A stretch of 43,974 nt of DNA from Candidatus Cottocaccamicrobium excrementipullorum (lineage in GTDB: Bacteria; Bacillota; Clostridia; Lachnospirales; Lachnospiraceae). Of the stretch, positions 21,637 to 29,595 are shown one piece after another. Both the position numbers and the translations under genes were made by a program. The notes below the pieces were generated by a model. That model made no database searches, was not told the origin of the DNA, and was given only the letters and a program-made list of their open reading frames with translations. The stretch lies in assembly GCA_018713255.1 (NCBI GenBank), contig DVFL01000022.1, positions 1-43,974 of the forward strand. The letters are read 5' to 3'. Numbering within the stretch: position 1 is the stretch's first letter; each line of letters starts with the position of its first letter.

Positions 21637-23382
21637 ATGAAGTATCTTCTTGGAGCCATCAATGCGAAATATATTCATTCTAATCTGGGCGTTTACAGCC
21701 TGAAGGCTTATGCCAGTCAGGAATTATCCAGGGAGAAGGGGAAAAACGCTCTTCCGGAGCTTGAGATTGGAGAGTATACCATCAATCATTCTTTCCCGGA
21801 GATTCTGGCGGATATTTATCGGCGGAGGCCGGATGTGGCGGCGCTGTCCTGCTATATCTGGAATGTGGATTATGTGGAAAAGCTGATTCGGGAGATTCCC
21901 AAGGTCCTTCCCGAGACAGAGATCTGGCTGGGAGGGCCAGAGGTTTCTTATCATGGGGCAGAATTTCTTCGCCGGTTCCCTCAGGTGAGGCTGATTATGA
22001 AGGGAGAAGGAGAAGAAACCTTCTTCCGCCTGATTCGATGCAGGGAGGATAAGAGGGAAGAGGCCCTGTATGCAGAAGCCTTGGGCAAGATTCCAGGGAT
22101 TGTATATCGAGATCCGGAGAATGGGGAAATCCAGGACAACGCCATGGCGCCGGAGATGGAAATGGACCGAATCCCATTTCCCTATGGAGAGAAAGAGGAT
22201 TTCGCCCACCGGATTTTTTATTACGAAAGCAGCCGGGGGTGTCCTTTCGCCTGCAGTTATTGTCTGTCTTCTCTGGACCGGAAAGTGCGTTTCCGAAGTC
22301 TTGAACTAGTATTCCCGGAGCTTCAGTTCTTTCTGGATCATCAGGCAAGACAGGTGAAGTTTGTAGACAGAACCTTTAACGTAAGTCCTTCCAGGACAAT
22401 AGCTATCTGGCAGTATCTTAGGGATCATGACAACGGCATTACGAATTTTCACTTTGAGATATCTGCAGATCTGTTCACTGAGGATGAGATTAAGGTGATG
22501 AAAACTCTGCGGCCTGGTTTGATTCAGCTGGAAATCGGGGTGCAGTCGGCGAATCCTCGGACACTTCAGGAGATACGCCGGAAAACTGACCTGGTTAAAG
22601 TGGAAGCCATGACGGCAGCAGTTCGGGAGGGACGGAATATTCACCAGCATCTTGATCTGATTGCCGGCCTTCCGTTTGAAGATCTGGAAAGCTTTCTGGA
22701 GTCTTTTGACCGGATTTTTGCCATGAAGCCAGATCAGCTGCAGCTGGGATTCCTTAAGGTGCTGAAAGGTTCTTACCTGGAAGAACGGCAGAAAGATTAT
22801 CAACTAATTGCTGCAGATGAGCCGCCCTTTGAGGTGCTGTCCACCAAGTGGCTGAGCTACGCGGATGTGCTGGAATTAAAGCAAGTAGAAGAGATGGTGG
22901 AGATTTATTACAACAGCGGTCAGTTTACCTGGTCCATGGAAGCGCTGGTGAAGGAATTTTCTCGTCCCAGCCAGCTGTTCCAGGAGCTGGGAAGATGGTA
23001 TGAGAAGAATGGACTGAACCAGATAGGCCATAGCCGGCTGGCCAGATATGAGCTGCTGTTTTCTTTTGTGCAGGAAAAGTTTCCTAAGAAAGAGGAAATG
23101 TTTCGGGACAGCCTGACTGTGGATTACTATCTTCGGGAGAATAAAGGCGTGCGGCCGGGATTTTCCCGGGATCTTAAACCTTTTCATCAGTCCTTCAGAG
23201 CGTTTTATCAGCAGGAGGAAAAGGAGAGGCGGTATCTGAACAATTATAAAGACTTTGATTCCAGGCAGATGGCGAAGATGACCCATCTGGAAGTCACCAG
23301 GGAGGGAAAGGCTTTGCTGTTTGATTATCGCAGCCGTGATCCCTTGACCAATAATGGAACATTGATTTTGGTGGAACTGTAA
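21637..23382 (+). CDS. B12-binding-type radical SAM protein (DUF4080)
   Basis: 581 residues from ATG 21637 (TGAGGAG just upstream; GTG 21625 is an alternative). N-terminal cobalamin-binding-like Rossmann domain (about 1-150; YLLGAINAKYIHSNLGVYSLKAY, LSCYIWNVDYVEKL, WLGGPEVSY), radical SAM domain with the 4Fe-4S motif SRGCPFACSYCLSS (about 197-210) and IQLEIGVQSANP, and a C-terminal DUF4080 region. The DxHxxG cobalamin ligand is not evident, so B12 may not be bound. The substrate of this widespread clostridial family is not known. Confidence 0.87.
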   Translation: MKYLLGAINAKYIHSNLGVYSLKAYASQELSREKGKNALPELEIGEYTINHSFPEILADIYRRRPDVAALSCYIWNVDYVEKLIREIPKVLPETEIWLGGPEVSYHGAEFLRRFPQVRLIMKGEGEETFFRLIRCREDKREEALYAEALGKIPGIVYRDPENGEIQDNAMAPEMEMDRIPFPYGEKEDFAHRIFYYESSRGCPFACSYCLSSLDRKVRFRSLELVFPELQFFLDHQARQVKFVDRTFNVSPSRTIAIWQYLRDHDNGITNFHFEISADLFTEDEIKVMKTLRPGLIQLEIGVQSANPRTLQEIRRKTDLVKVEAMTAAVREGRNIHQHLDLIAGLPFEDLESFLESFDRIFAMKPDQLQLGFLKVLKGSYLEERQKDYQLIAADEPPFEVLSTKWLSYADVLELKQVEEMVEIYYNSGQFTWSMEALVKEFSRPSQLFQELGRWYEKNGLNQIGHSRLARYELLFSFVQEKFPKKEEMFRDSLTVDYYLRENKGVRPGFSRDLKPFHQSFRAFYQQEEKERRYLNNYKDFDSRQMAKMTHLEVTREGKALLFDYRSRDPLTNNGTLILVEL

Positions 23383-23419
23383 TGGAAAAAGCGGCATCAG
23401 GGAAGGATGAAGAGAGAAC

Positions 23420-24154
23420 ATGGTTAAGACGCAGGAAAAGCCAGGGGTAAATTCTTATGTGGCAGTGGATATTGAAACCACTGGCCTTAGCCGGAAGACC
23501 GAAACGATCATTGAGATCGGAGCAGTACTGGTAGCGGAAGGGCAGATCCAAAAAGAATTCAGCAGCCTGGTCAATCCGGGAAGGCCGTTGGAAGAAGAAA
23601 CGATTTCACTTACTGGAATTACCAATGCGATGACGGCAGAAGCTCCAGATTTAGAACCGGTGATCAAAGCATTCTTGGAATTCAGCGGGGAGCTTCCGCT
23701 TTTAGGTCATCGGATTTTGTTTGACTATGGTTTTTTAAAACAGGCGGCGGCTAACGCAGGGGTGAAATGGGAGCGGAGCGGCATTGACACCCTGAAGCTT
23801 TGCCGTAAATTGATGCCTGCCGACACCAAGAAGAATCTTACGGATGCCTGCCGTTTTTTTGGCATTCAGCGGGAAGGGTGTCACCGGGCTTTGTGGGATG
23901 CCAGAGATGCTCATTTTCTTTATCAGGCCCTTCGCCGGAGGTTTGATCTGGGAAAAGAGAAGAGTTTTCTGCCAGAACCCTTGATTTGTCGAGTAAAACG
24001 GGATCAGCCGGCTTCCAAAAGGCAAAAAGAACGCTTGCAGGAATTACTAAAATATCATAAAATAGAAGCACCTGTGCAGCTTGACAGCCTGACCAGAAGT
24101 CAGGCATCCAGGCTGACAGATCAAATCATTGGAACTTATGGAAAAAACAGATAA
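23420..24154 (+). CDS. DEDDh 3'-5' exonuclease (DnaQ-like)
   Basis: 244 residues. Exonuclease motifs: VAVDIETTGLS (Exo I, Asp/Glu), GHRILFDYGFLK (Exo II) and HRALWDARDA (Exo III, His and Asp of DEDDh). The C-terminal 55 residues form a basic helical extension (SKRQKERLQELLKYHK...) that may bind nucleic acid. It lies 37 bp behind the radical SAM gene. Stand-alone proofreading-type nuclease; whether it is a Pol III epsilon or serves repair is open. Confidence 0.88.
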   Translation: MVKTQEKPGVNSYVAVDIETTGLSRKTETIIEIGAVLVAEGQIQKEFSSLVNPGRPLEEETISLTGITNAMTAEAPDLEPVIKAFLEFSGELPLLGHRILFDYGFLKQAAANAGVKWERSGIDTLKLCRKLMPADTKKNLTDACRFFGIQREGCHRALWDARDAHFLYQALRRRFDLGKEKSFLPEPLICRVKRDQPASKRQKERLQELLKYHKIEAPVQLDSLTRSQASRLTDQIIGTYGKNR

Positions 24155-24168
24155 AGAGGTGATCATCT

Positions 24169-24276
24169 ATGATGAACATGCGCAACAGCAAACGCAGAAG
24201 AATCGTTTCCGCGGTAATCGTGATTATTCTGGTGGCAGCCATGGTAATTCCTACAGTGGCGGTATATCTGCGGTAA
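24169..24276 (+). CDS. 35-residue single-pass membrane miniprotein
   Basis: ATG 24169 is preceded by AGAGGTGA at ideal distance and the frame ends at TAA 24276. A basic N-terminus (NSKRRR) is followed by a clean hydrophobic helix (IVSAVIVIILVAAMVIPTVA) and ends VYLR, typical of a membrane peptide with its N-terminus inside. It fits between the exonuclease (14 bp) and the VanW gene (25 bp), in the same operon. Function unknown. It resembles in build other small membrane proteins of clostridia. Confidence 0.7.
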   Translation: MMNMRNSKRRRIVSAVIVIILVAAMVIPTVAVYLR

Positions 24277-24301
24277 TAATATAGGGGCGGAGGGAGGTGA
24301 A

Positions 24302-26020
24302 ATGCCTGTGAACAAAACATTAACGGGAGCCGCCGCCCTGGTTGGGGTTGCTTTTTTCAGCCTTTGTACAGCAGGGACGGCGTTAGCCGGGCCTGCGCGG
24401 ATCCCTGAAGGGCTGTCTGTTGAGGACCGTTCTCTTGCAGGACTTACTGCACAAGAGGCGATGAAAGAGGCTTCTGATTACGTTCAGGATTTGCTGGGAC
24501 GCAGGGTAGTATTACAAACCGAGGGCACAGAAACGGTAACCACAGCAGAGGCGTTAGGGCTTTCTTGGACGAATCGTCAGCAGGTGGAAGAAGCGGTTGG
24601 CCAGTATGAGAACAGCAACCTGGTAGAGCGTTACATGCTCCAGGAGGACTGGGCCCAGGAGCCGGTGAGCATTCCCGTGGAAACCCAGGTGGAGGAAGGA
24701 CAGGCCGAGGCTTTCGTGGAGGAGCACTTAGCAGGGCTGGGCCAGCCGGCAGTAGATGCTGCCATTACCCGGGAAAATGGTGAGTTTGTCATTACTCCGG
24801 AGCAGGCGGGCGTTACGGTGGATGTGGAAGGCACCATTCAGGCGCTGAATCAAGCCCTTGGGGCTAAGGACGGCCAAGGAGAAATCGATATTGCGGTTCA
24901 GGCAGAAATGACCACGCCGGAAATCACAGCGGAGAAGCTGTCGGTGATCCAGGACGTGCTGGGCACTTTTTCCACGGATTTTTCCAGCAGCGGCTCAGCT
25001 CGGGCCACCAATCTTCAGGTGGGGGCTGAAAAAATCAATGGTCATGTGCTGATGCCGGGGGAAACGTTGTCAGGTTATGAATGCCTTCACCCTTTTACGG
25101 AGGAAAATGGGTATAAAGCGGCAGCTTCCTATGAAAACGGACAGGTTGTGGATAGTATAGGAGGCGGCGTCTGCCAGCTTTCTACTACCCTTTATAATGC
25201 GGCTCTTTATGCAGAGCTGGAAATTACTCAGCGGCAGAATCATTCTATGGTGGTGGGCTATGTGGCGCCTTCACGGGACGCAGCCATTGCAGGCACTTAT
25301 AAAGATCTTAAAATTACGAATCCTTATGATACCCCTATTTATGTGGAGGGCTACACCAGCGGAAGAACCCTGACCTTCACTATTTATGGTCAGGAGACTC
25401 GTCCGGAAAACCGGCAGGTTGAATTTGTTTCGGAGACTATTGCCCGAGTTGACCCGGGAGCGCCGAAAGAAGTGCTGAATTCTTCTTTAGCGCCGGGAGC
25501 CAGGCAGCAGGTTCAGTCCGCCCATGTGGGGCTTCGGTCGCGGCTGTGGAAGGTAGTTACCGTAGACGGGGTGGAACAGGAGAGAACTCTTTTATCCACG
25601 GACACTTATCAAGCATCTCCGGCGGTGGTGCAGGTAGGGCCTCCCCTTCCGGCAGCGCCTCAAACCCAGCCAGCGTCAGATCCGGCTCAAACGGCAGATC
25701 CCGCGGGGACAGAGCCAGTTCAGGGCAATCCAGGAGAAACTGCAGCGGGAGAAATAGAAATGCAGCCGCAGCAGGGCTTAAGCCCTGAGGGAACCCAGGA
25801 GTCCGGCGGAATGAATCAGCCGGAAGCTGCAGAAAGTCAGACGCAGCTGCCATCGGATCCGGCGATTCCTGAGACAGCGCCGGAAGAGAGCCAGCCTGTT
25901 CAGGAACCGGTTTTGGAGTCCCAGCAGGAACAGATCCCGGTTCCGGAAACTGAAGCGGAAGCCCAAGGAGAGCAGATCCCGCTTCAGGAAAGCCAGCCGG
26001 CGGCGATGCCGGCAGCTTGA
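24302..26020 (+). CDS. Secreted VanW-domain protein
   Basis: 572 residues with signal peptide (about 1-29, ending TALA-G). A peptidoglycan-binding-4-like region (about 35-215) precedes the VanW domain (about 225-355; INGHVLMPGETLSGYECL, GGGVCQLSTTLYNAAL near 287, RQNHSM, AGTYKDLKITN), a G5-like segment (about 365-435), and a Pro/Gln/Glu-rich C-terminal tail (about 440-572) that probably spans the wall. VanW function is not established; members are associated with the cell envelope and with vancomycin-resistance clusters. ATG 24302 has GGAGG 4 nt upstream; GTG 24308 is an alternative with better spacing. Confidence 0.88.
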   Translation: MPVNKTLTGAAALVGVAFFSLCTAGTALAGPARIPEGLSVEDRSLAGLTAQEAMKEASDYVQDLLGRRVVLQTEGTETVTTAEALGLSWTNRQQVEEAVGQYENSNLVERYMLQEDWAQEPVSIPVETQVEEGQAEAFVEEHLAGLGQPAVDAAITRENGEFVITPEQAGVTVDVEGTIQALNQALGAKDGQGEIDIAVQAEMTTPEITAEKLSVIQDVLGTFSTDFSSSGSARATNLQVGAEKINGHVLMPGETLSGYECLHPFTEENGYKAAASYENGQVVDSIGGGVCQLSTTLYNAALYAELEITQRQNHSMVVGYVAPSRDAAIAGTYKDLKITNPYDTPIYVEGYTSGRTLTFTIYGQETRPENRQVEFVSETIARVDPGAPKEVLNSSLAPGARQQVQSAHVGLRSRLWKVVTVDGVEQERTLLSTDTYQASPAVVQVGPPLPAAPQTQPASDPAQTADPAGTEPVQGNPGETAAGEIEMQPQQGLSPEGTQESGGMNQPEAAESQTQLPSDPAIPETAPEESQPVQEPVLESQQEQIPVPETEAEAQGEQIPLQESQPAAMPAA

Positions 26021-26073
26021 GGCAAAGAACAAGACTGGAGAGAAAAATAGAAAAACGGCGAGGCAGGTTGAAG

Positions 26074-26649
26074 ATGAAGGGACGGAAGGAAACAACGAAC
26101 AGAATCATGAAGCCTGGCCAGGATCTGGTGGCGGCAGGAGCAGCCGGTCTGAAGGGAACGAAAGCCCTGACGGCGGGCTGCTTTGCACAGCTGTCTCCCT
26201 GGTTTTCCAGATCTTACCTGGAGAACATATTAAAGGAACCAGAGACAGATTTGCTGCAGTACAAGGATCTGTTAAAAGATCTTGGCGCTGGGGAGATGGA
26301 ACTGGCTGGAGAAGGGGGAATCTTAAAGGCTATTTGGGATTTAACAGGCGCCTGCCGGGTGGGCGCAGAATTTTCGCTGCGGAGGATTCCCATCAAGCAG
26401 GAGACCATCGAGATCTGTGAGCGGCTTCAGGTAAATCCCTACCGGCTGTTTTCCTCCGGCTGCCTGGTGTTTGCGGCAGATAACGGAGGTCGCATTGCAG
26501 AAGCTCTTGAAGAAAGAGGAATTCCGGCGGCGGTGATCGGTCGGGTAATTGAGGGGATTGCGCGGAAGATTCAGGGAGAAGAAACGGGCTATCTGGAACG
26601 GCCCAGAGAAGATGAATTGGTTCGGATTCTAGGACGGTGTCCGGCCTGA
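26074..26649 (+). CDS. AIR synthase-like protein, C-terminal domain only
   Basis: 191 residues. The sequence matches the second half of the AIR synthase/HypE-like proteins of clostridia: MKPGQDLVAAGAAGLKGT, LGAGEMELAGEGGILKAIWDLTGACRVGAEFSLRRIPIKQETIEICERLQVNPYRLFSSG and IPAAVIGRVIEG. The N-terminal ATP-binding half (about 150 residues, normally ending just before KPGQD) is absent, and nothing like it is found upstream, where the VanW gene ends 53 bp before. A domain-only gene or a deletion remnant is possible. ATG 26107 is an alternative start. The next gene is lrp in the same direction, as in related genomes. Confidence 0.75.
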   Translation: MKGRKETTNRIMKPGQDLVAAGAAGLKGTKALTAGCFAQLSPWFSRSYLENILKEPETDLLQYKDLLKDLGAGEMELAGEGGILKAIWDLTGACRVGAEFSLRRIPIKQETIEICERLQVNPYRLFSSGCLVFAADNGGRIAEALEERGIPAAVIGRVIEGIARKIQGEETGYLERPREDELVRILGRCPA

Positions 26650-26672
26650 GCAGATAGGAGGAGAAAGAGGAA

Positions 26673-27155
26673 ATGAGAGAAAAAATTTTGGCGGTGATTG
26701 AGAAAAACAGCCGCATTGACCTTAAGGATCTGGCGATCCTGCTGGGGGAGAGTGAAGCAGCTATCGCCAATGAAATTGCGGAAATGGAAAAGGAACATAT
26801 TATCTGCGGTTATCATACGTTGATTAACTGGGACAACACCAGCGATGAAAAGGTGGTTGCTTTAATCGAGGTAAAGGTTACGCCGCAAAGAGGAATGGGA
26901 TTTGATAAGATCGCAGAGCGGATTTACCAGTACAGCGAGGTGGAATCAGTATATTTGATGTCCGGGGCTTTTGATTTTACAGTATTTATTGAGGGAAAGA
27001 CCATGCGTCAGGTGGCCCAGTTTGTGGCAGAGAAGCTTTCTCCCATGGAGTCGGTGTTAAGTACTGCAACCCATTTCGTCTTGAAAAAATATAAGGACCA
27101 TGGAACCATTATCTCTGATCCGGTCCAGGACGAAAGGATGCTGATTACTCCATGA
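26673..27155 (+). CDS. Lrp/AsnC-family transcriptional regulator
   Basis: 160 residues behind AGGAGG...AGAGGA. N-terminal winged helix (about 1-55: RIDLKDLAILLGESEAAIANEIAEMEKEHIICGY) and RAM ligand-binding domain (about 65-145: VVALIEVKVTPQRGMGFDKIAERI, SVYLMSGAFDFTVFIEG). ATGA overlap with the following aminotransferase gene points to coupled expression, and it probably regulates amino acid metabolism, perhaps this very operon. Confidence 0.92.
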   Translation: MREKILAVIEKNSRIDLKDLAILLGESEAAIANEIAEMEKEHIICGYHTLINWDNTSDEKVVALIEVKVTPQRGMGFDKIAERIYQYSEVESVYLMSGAFDFTVFIEGKTMRQVAQFVAEKLSPMESVLSTATHFVLKKYKDHGTIISDPVQDERMLITP

Positions 27156-28330
27156 GAAACCCTCTGTCAGACAAGATTGTGACGATTCCCCCTTCAGGAA
27201 TCCGGAAATTTTTTGATATTGTAAGCGAGATGAAGGACGCGATCTCTCTTGGCGTGGGAGAGCCGGATTTTGATACTCCATGGCATATCCGCGAGGAGGG
27301 AATTTATTCTCTGGAGAAGGGGAGAACTTTTTACACCTCGAATGCAGGGCTTAAGGAACTGAAGATAGAAATTTGCCGGTACATAAACCGCCGTCAGGGG
27401 ATTTCCTATGATCCAGATCATGAAGTGATGGTTACCGTAGGCGGAAGCGAGGCCATTGATCTTGCCTTAAGAGCAATGCTGAATCCAGGAGATCAAGTGC
27501 TGATTCCGCAGCCTAGCTATGTCTCTTACGTTCCCTGTACCATTTTGGCAGATGGCGAGCCGGTGGTGATTGAGCTGGAGGAAAAGGACCAGTTTAAGCT
27601 TACTCCACAGAAGCTGAGAGAGAAGATTACTCCGAAATCTAAAATTCTTATTCTGCCCTTCCCGAATAATCCCACAGGAGCGGTGATGACCAGAGAGGAT
27701 CTGGAGGAAATTGGCAAAATTGTGGAAGAATACGATTTGTTTGTAATTTCTGATGAGATTTATTCTGAATTGACGTATGAACAGAAGCATGTGTCCATTG
27801 CCTCTCTTCCTGGAATGAAAGAGCGGACGGTGCTGATCAATGGATTTTCCAAGTCCTATGCTATGACGGGATGGCGTTTGGGTTATGCCTGTGCTCCGGC
27901 TAATATTTTAAGCCAGATGCTGAAAATCCATCAGTTTGCCATTATGTGTGCGCCCACAACCAGTCAGTATGCGGCGGTTTCTGCTTTGAGAAACGGCGAT
28001 GGGGATGTGGAGATGATGCGGGAATCTTACAATCAGAGACGGCGGTATCTCATGTATGCCTTTAAGGAGATGGGATTAGACTGCTTTGAACCTTACGGAG
28101 CCTTTTATACCTTTCCCAGCATTAAGCGTTTCGGCATGAGTTCTGACGAATTTGCCACCCGGCTGTTGATGGAAGAAAAGGTGGCGGTGGTGCCGGGGAC
28201 GGCCTTCGGAGAGTGCGGAGAAGGATATCTGCGGATATCTTACGCTTATTCCTTGGACAATCTGAAAGAAGCTCTGGGAAGAATTCAGCGGTTTATTCAG
28301 CGTCTTGAGGAGGGGAAGAGCGGAACATGA
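27152..28330 (+). CDS. PLP-dependent class I/II aminotransferase
   Basis: 392 residues of fold-type I aminotransferase, aspartate/aromatic group. Landmarks: LGVGEPDFDTPWHI, TYTSNAGL-type substrate loop (FYTSNAGLKELK), VTVGGSEAIDLALRAML, NNPTGAVM, VISDEIYSELTY, and the PLP lysine in SKSYAMTGWRLGY (about 235). The start overlaps the lrp stop (ATGA). Its exact substrate cannot be read from the sequence; similar genes are often annotated as aromatic-amino-acid or LL-DAP-type aminotransferases. Confidence 0.9.
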   Translation: MRNPLSDKIVTIPPSGIRKFFDIVSEMKDAISLGVGEPDFDTPWHIREEGIYSLEKGRTFYTSNAGLKELKIEICRYINRRQGISYDPDHEVMVTVGGSEAIDLALRAMLNPGDQVLIPQPSYVSYVPCTILADGEPVVIELEEKDQFKLTPQKLREKITPKSKILILPFPNNPTGAVMTREDLEEIGKIVEEYDLFVISDEIYSELTYEQKHVSIASLPGMKERTVLINGFSKSYAMTGWRLGYACAPANILSQMLKIHQFAIMCAPTTSQYAAVSALRNGDGDVEMMRESYNQRRRYLMYAFKEMGLDCFEPYGAFYTFPSIKRFGMSSDEFATRLLMEEKVAVVPGTAFGECGEGYLRISYAYSLDNLKEALGRIQRFIQRLEEGKSGT

Positions 28331-28824
28331 TGAATGTAGTGTTATATGAGCCGGAGATGCCTGCCAATACAGGGAATATTGGCAGAACCTGTGTGGCAAC
28401 AGGCACCAGGCTTCATCTCATTGAACCTTTGGGATTTAAGATTAATGAAAAGGCCCTGAAACGGGCGGGCCTGGATTACTGGGACAAGCTGGATGTAACC
28501 GTGTACAGCGATTTCCAGGATTTTTTGGACAAAAACCCTGGAGCTAAGATTTATATGGCTACCACAAAGGGAAAGCACGTTTACACGGAAATATCTTACC
28601 CCTCTGACTGTTATCTTATGTTTGGTCCAGAAAGCCGGGGGATTCCAGAGGAAATTCTGGTGAAGCATCCGGAAGCCTGTGTCCGCATTCCCATGTGGGG
28701 GGATATCCGCTCCCTGAACTTGTCCAATTCTGTAGCTATTGTGCTTTATGAAGCTCTTCGCCAGAATGGATTTGAACACATGACCATGGAGGGCCGCCTT
28801 CATCGGCTCCAATGGGAAGAATAG
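28327..28824 (+). CDS. trmL: tRNA (cytidine34/uridine34-2'-O)-methyltransferase
   Basis: SPOUT methyltransferase that modifies the wobble base of leucine tRNAs. 165 residues, normal length. MNVVLYEPEMPANTGNIGRTCVATG at the start, then LMFGPESRGIPEEIL and IPMWGDIRSLNLSNSVAIVLYEAL, which form the SAM-binding knot. Overlaps the end of the aminotransferase gene by 4 bp. Confidence 0.95.
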   Translation: MMNVVLYEPEMPANTGNIGRTCVATGTRLHLIEPLGFKINEKALKRAGLDYWDKLDVTVYSDFQDFLDKNPGAKIYMATTKGKHVYTEISYPSDCYLMFGPESRGIPEEILVKHPEACVRIPMWGDIRSLNLSNSVAIVLYEALRQNGFEHMTMEGRLHRLQWEE

Positions 28825-28855
28825 AAGAACCGTCATCGGTCATTTGAACTGCTGC

Positions 28856-28885
28856 GAATAAATACCCTGCCTTGTGCCTATAATA
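28856..28885 (+). promoter_or_regulatory. Sporulation-type (sigma-G-like) promoter before yyaC
   Basis: GAATA (28856-28860), 18 bp, TATAATA (28879-28885) agrees with the sigma-G pattern GHATR-N18-CATNHTA at all positions but one. Position just before a gene whose homologue is forespore-expressed supports it. No sigma-A -35 is present for this TATAAT. Confidence 0.4.
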
Positions 28886-28915
28886 GAAAAAAAACAGGTA
28901 CAGGCAGGTTTTTTT
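28866..28915 (+). terminator. Terminator after trmL, touching the yyaC start
   Basis: CCTGCCT(T)GTGCCT (28866-28879) pairs with AGGTACAGGCAGG (28896-28908), one bulge and one G-U pair, followed by seven T. The ATG of yyaC follows directly. Confidence 0.75.
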
Positions 28916-29536
28916 ATGGGAAAATTTGAACCATTTAGACTCCGGCAGAGGCCGGAGATATATTATTTTAATACTCGAAGAGAATTTTGCGCTCAAATGC
29001 TGGCGGGAAAACTGGCTCAGCTGATCCAGCAGGAAATGGAAGGAGGAAAACGAGGGGTGGTGTTTTTGTGCATCGGCACTGACCGCTCCACAGGGGACAG
29101 CCTGGGTCCGTTGATCGGTCATAAACTGAAGGAACGGGAGGCAAAGATACGGAGACGGGAAGGACGGTTTGCGGCGTCTGTTTACGGCACCTTGGACCGG
29201 CCGGTTCACGCCATGAATCTTGAACAGTATCGGACCTTTGTGCTGAAGCACTTCCCCCGACGGGTAGTGATAGCGGTGGATGCTTCTGTGGGAGATTTGG
29301 ATCATGTGGGATATGTGACGCTGGGGAAAGGCGCCTTGAAGCCAGGGTTAGGGGTCAGCAAGGACCTGTGCGAGGTGGGAGATATTTTTATTACCGGCAT
29401 TGTGGGAGGACTGGGAAATTTTGATCCGGTAATGCTGCAAAGCGTCCGGCTTTCCATGGTGATGCGTATGGCGGACTGTATCTGTGAAGGAATCAGCCTT
29501 GTCGAAAACTTCTGGGATTTTTCTTCGGTGGTTTGA
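28916..29536 (+). CDS. yyaC: Spore protease YyaC family protein (DUF1256)
   Basis: 206 residues from ATG 28916 directly behind a T7 run; only AGG (7 nt upstream) could serve as ribosome site. The family has the GPR-protease-like fold and is found only in spore formers. Matching segments: VVFLCIGTDRSTGDSLGPLIG (about 46-67), VYGTLDRPVHAMNLEQ, VIAVDASVG, GYVTLGKGALKPGLGV and VGDIFITGIVGGLGNFD. The acidic residues in GTDRSTGDS and VDAS are retained. Expression is probably sporulation-specific (sigma-G-like promoter overlapping the preceding terminator). Confidence 0.88.
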   Translation: MGKFEPFRLRQRPEIYYFNTRREFCAQMLAGKLAQLIQQEMEGGKRGVVFLCIGTDRSTGDSLGPLIGHKLKEREAKIRRREGRFAASVYGTLDRPVHAMNLEQYRTFVLKHFPRRVVIAVDASVGDLDHVGYVTLGKGALKPGLGVSKDLCEVGDIFITGIVGGLGNFDPVMLQSVRLSMVMRMADCICEGISLVENFWDFSSVV

Positions 29537-29595
29537 CATTTTTTTCAGAAAGCCTGTGCTATGCTGATGCAGATATCAGGAAAGCAGGTGATGGC

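Noticed and set aside
29533-29565. TTGACA ... TATGCT as promoter of the LysM gene
   Set aside because: Spacer is 21 bp, too long for a standard sigma-A promoter; a read-through from yyaC is equally possible.
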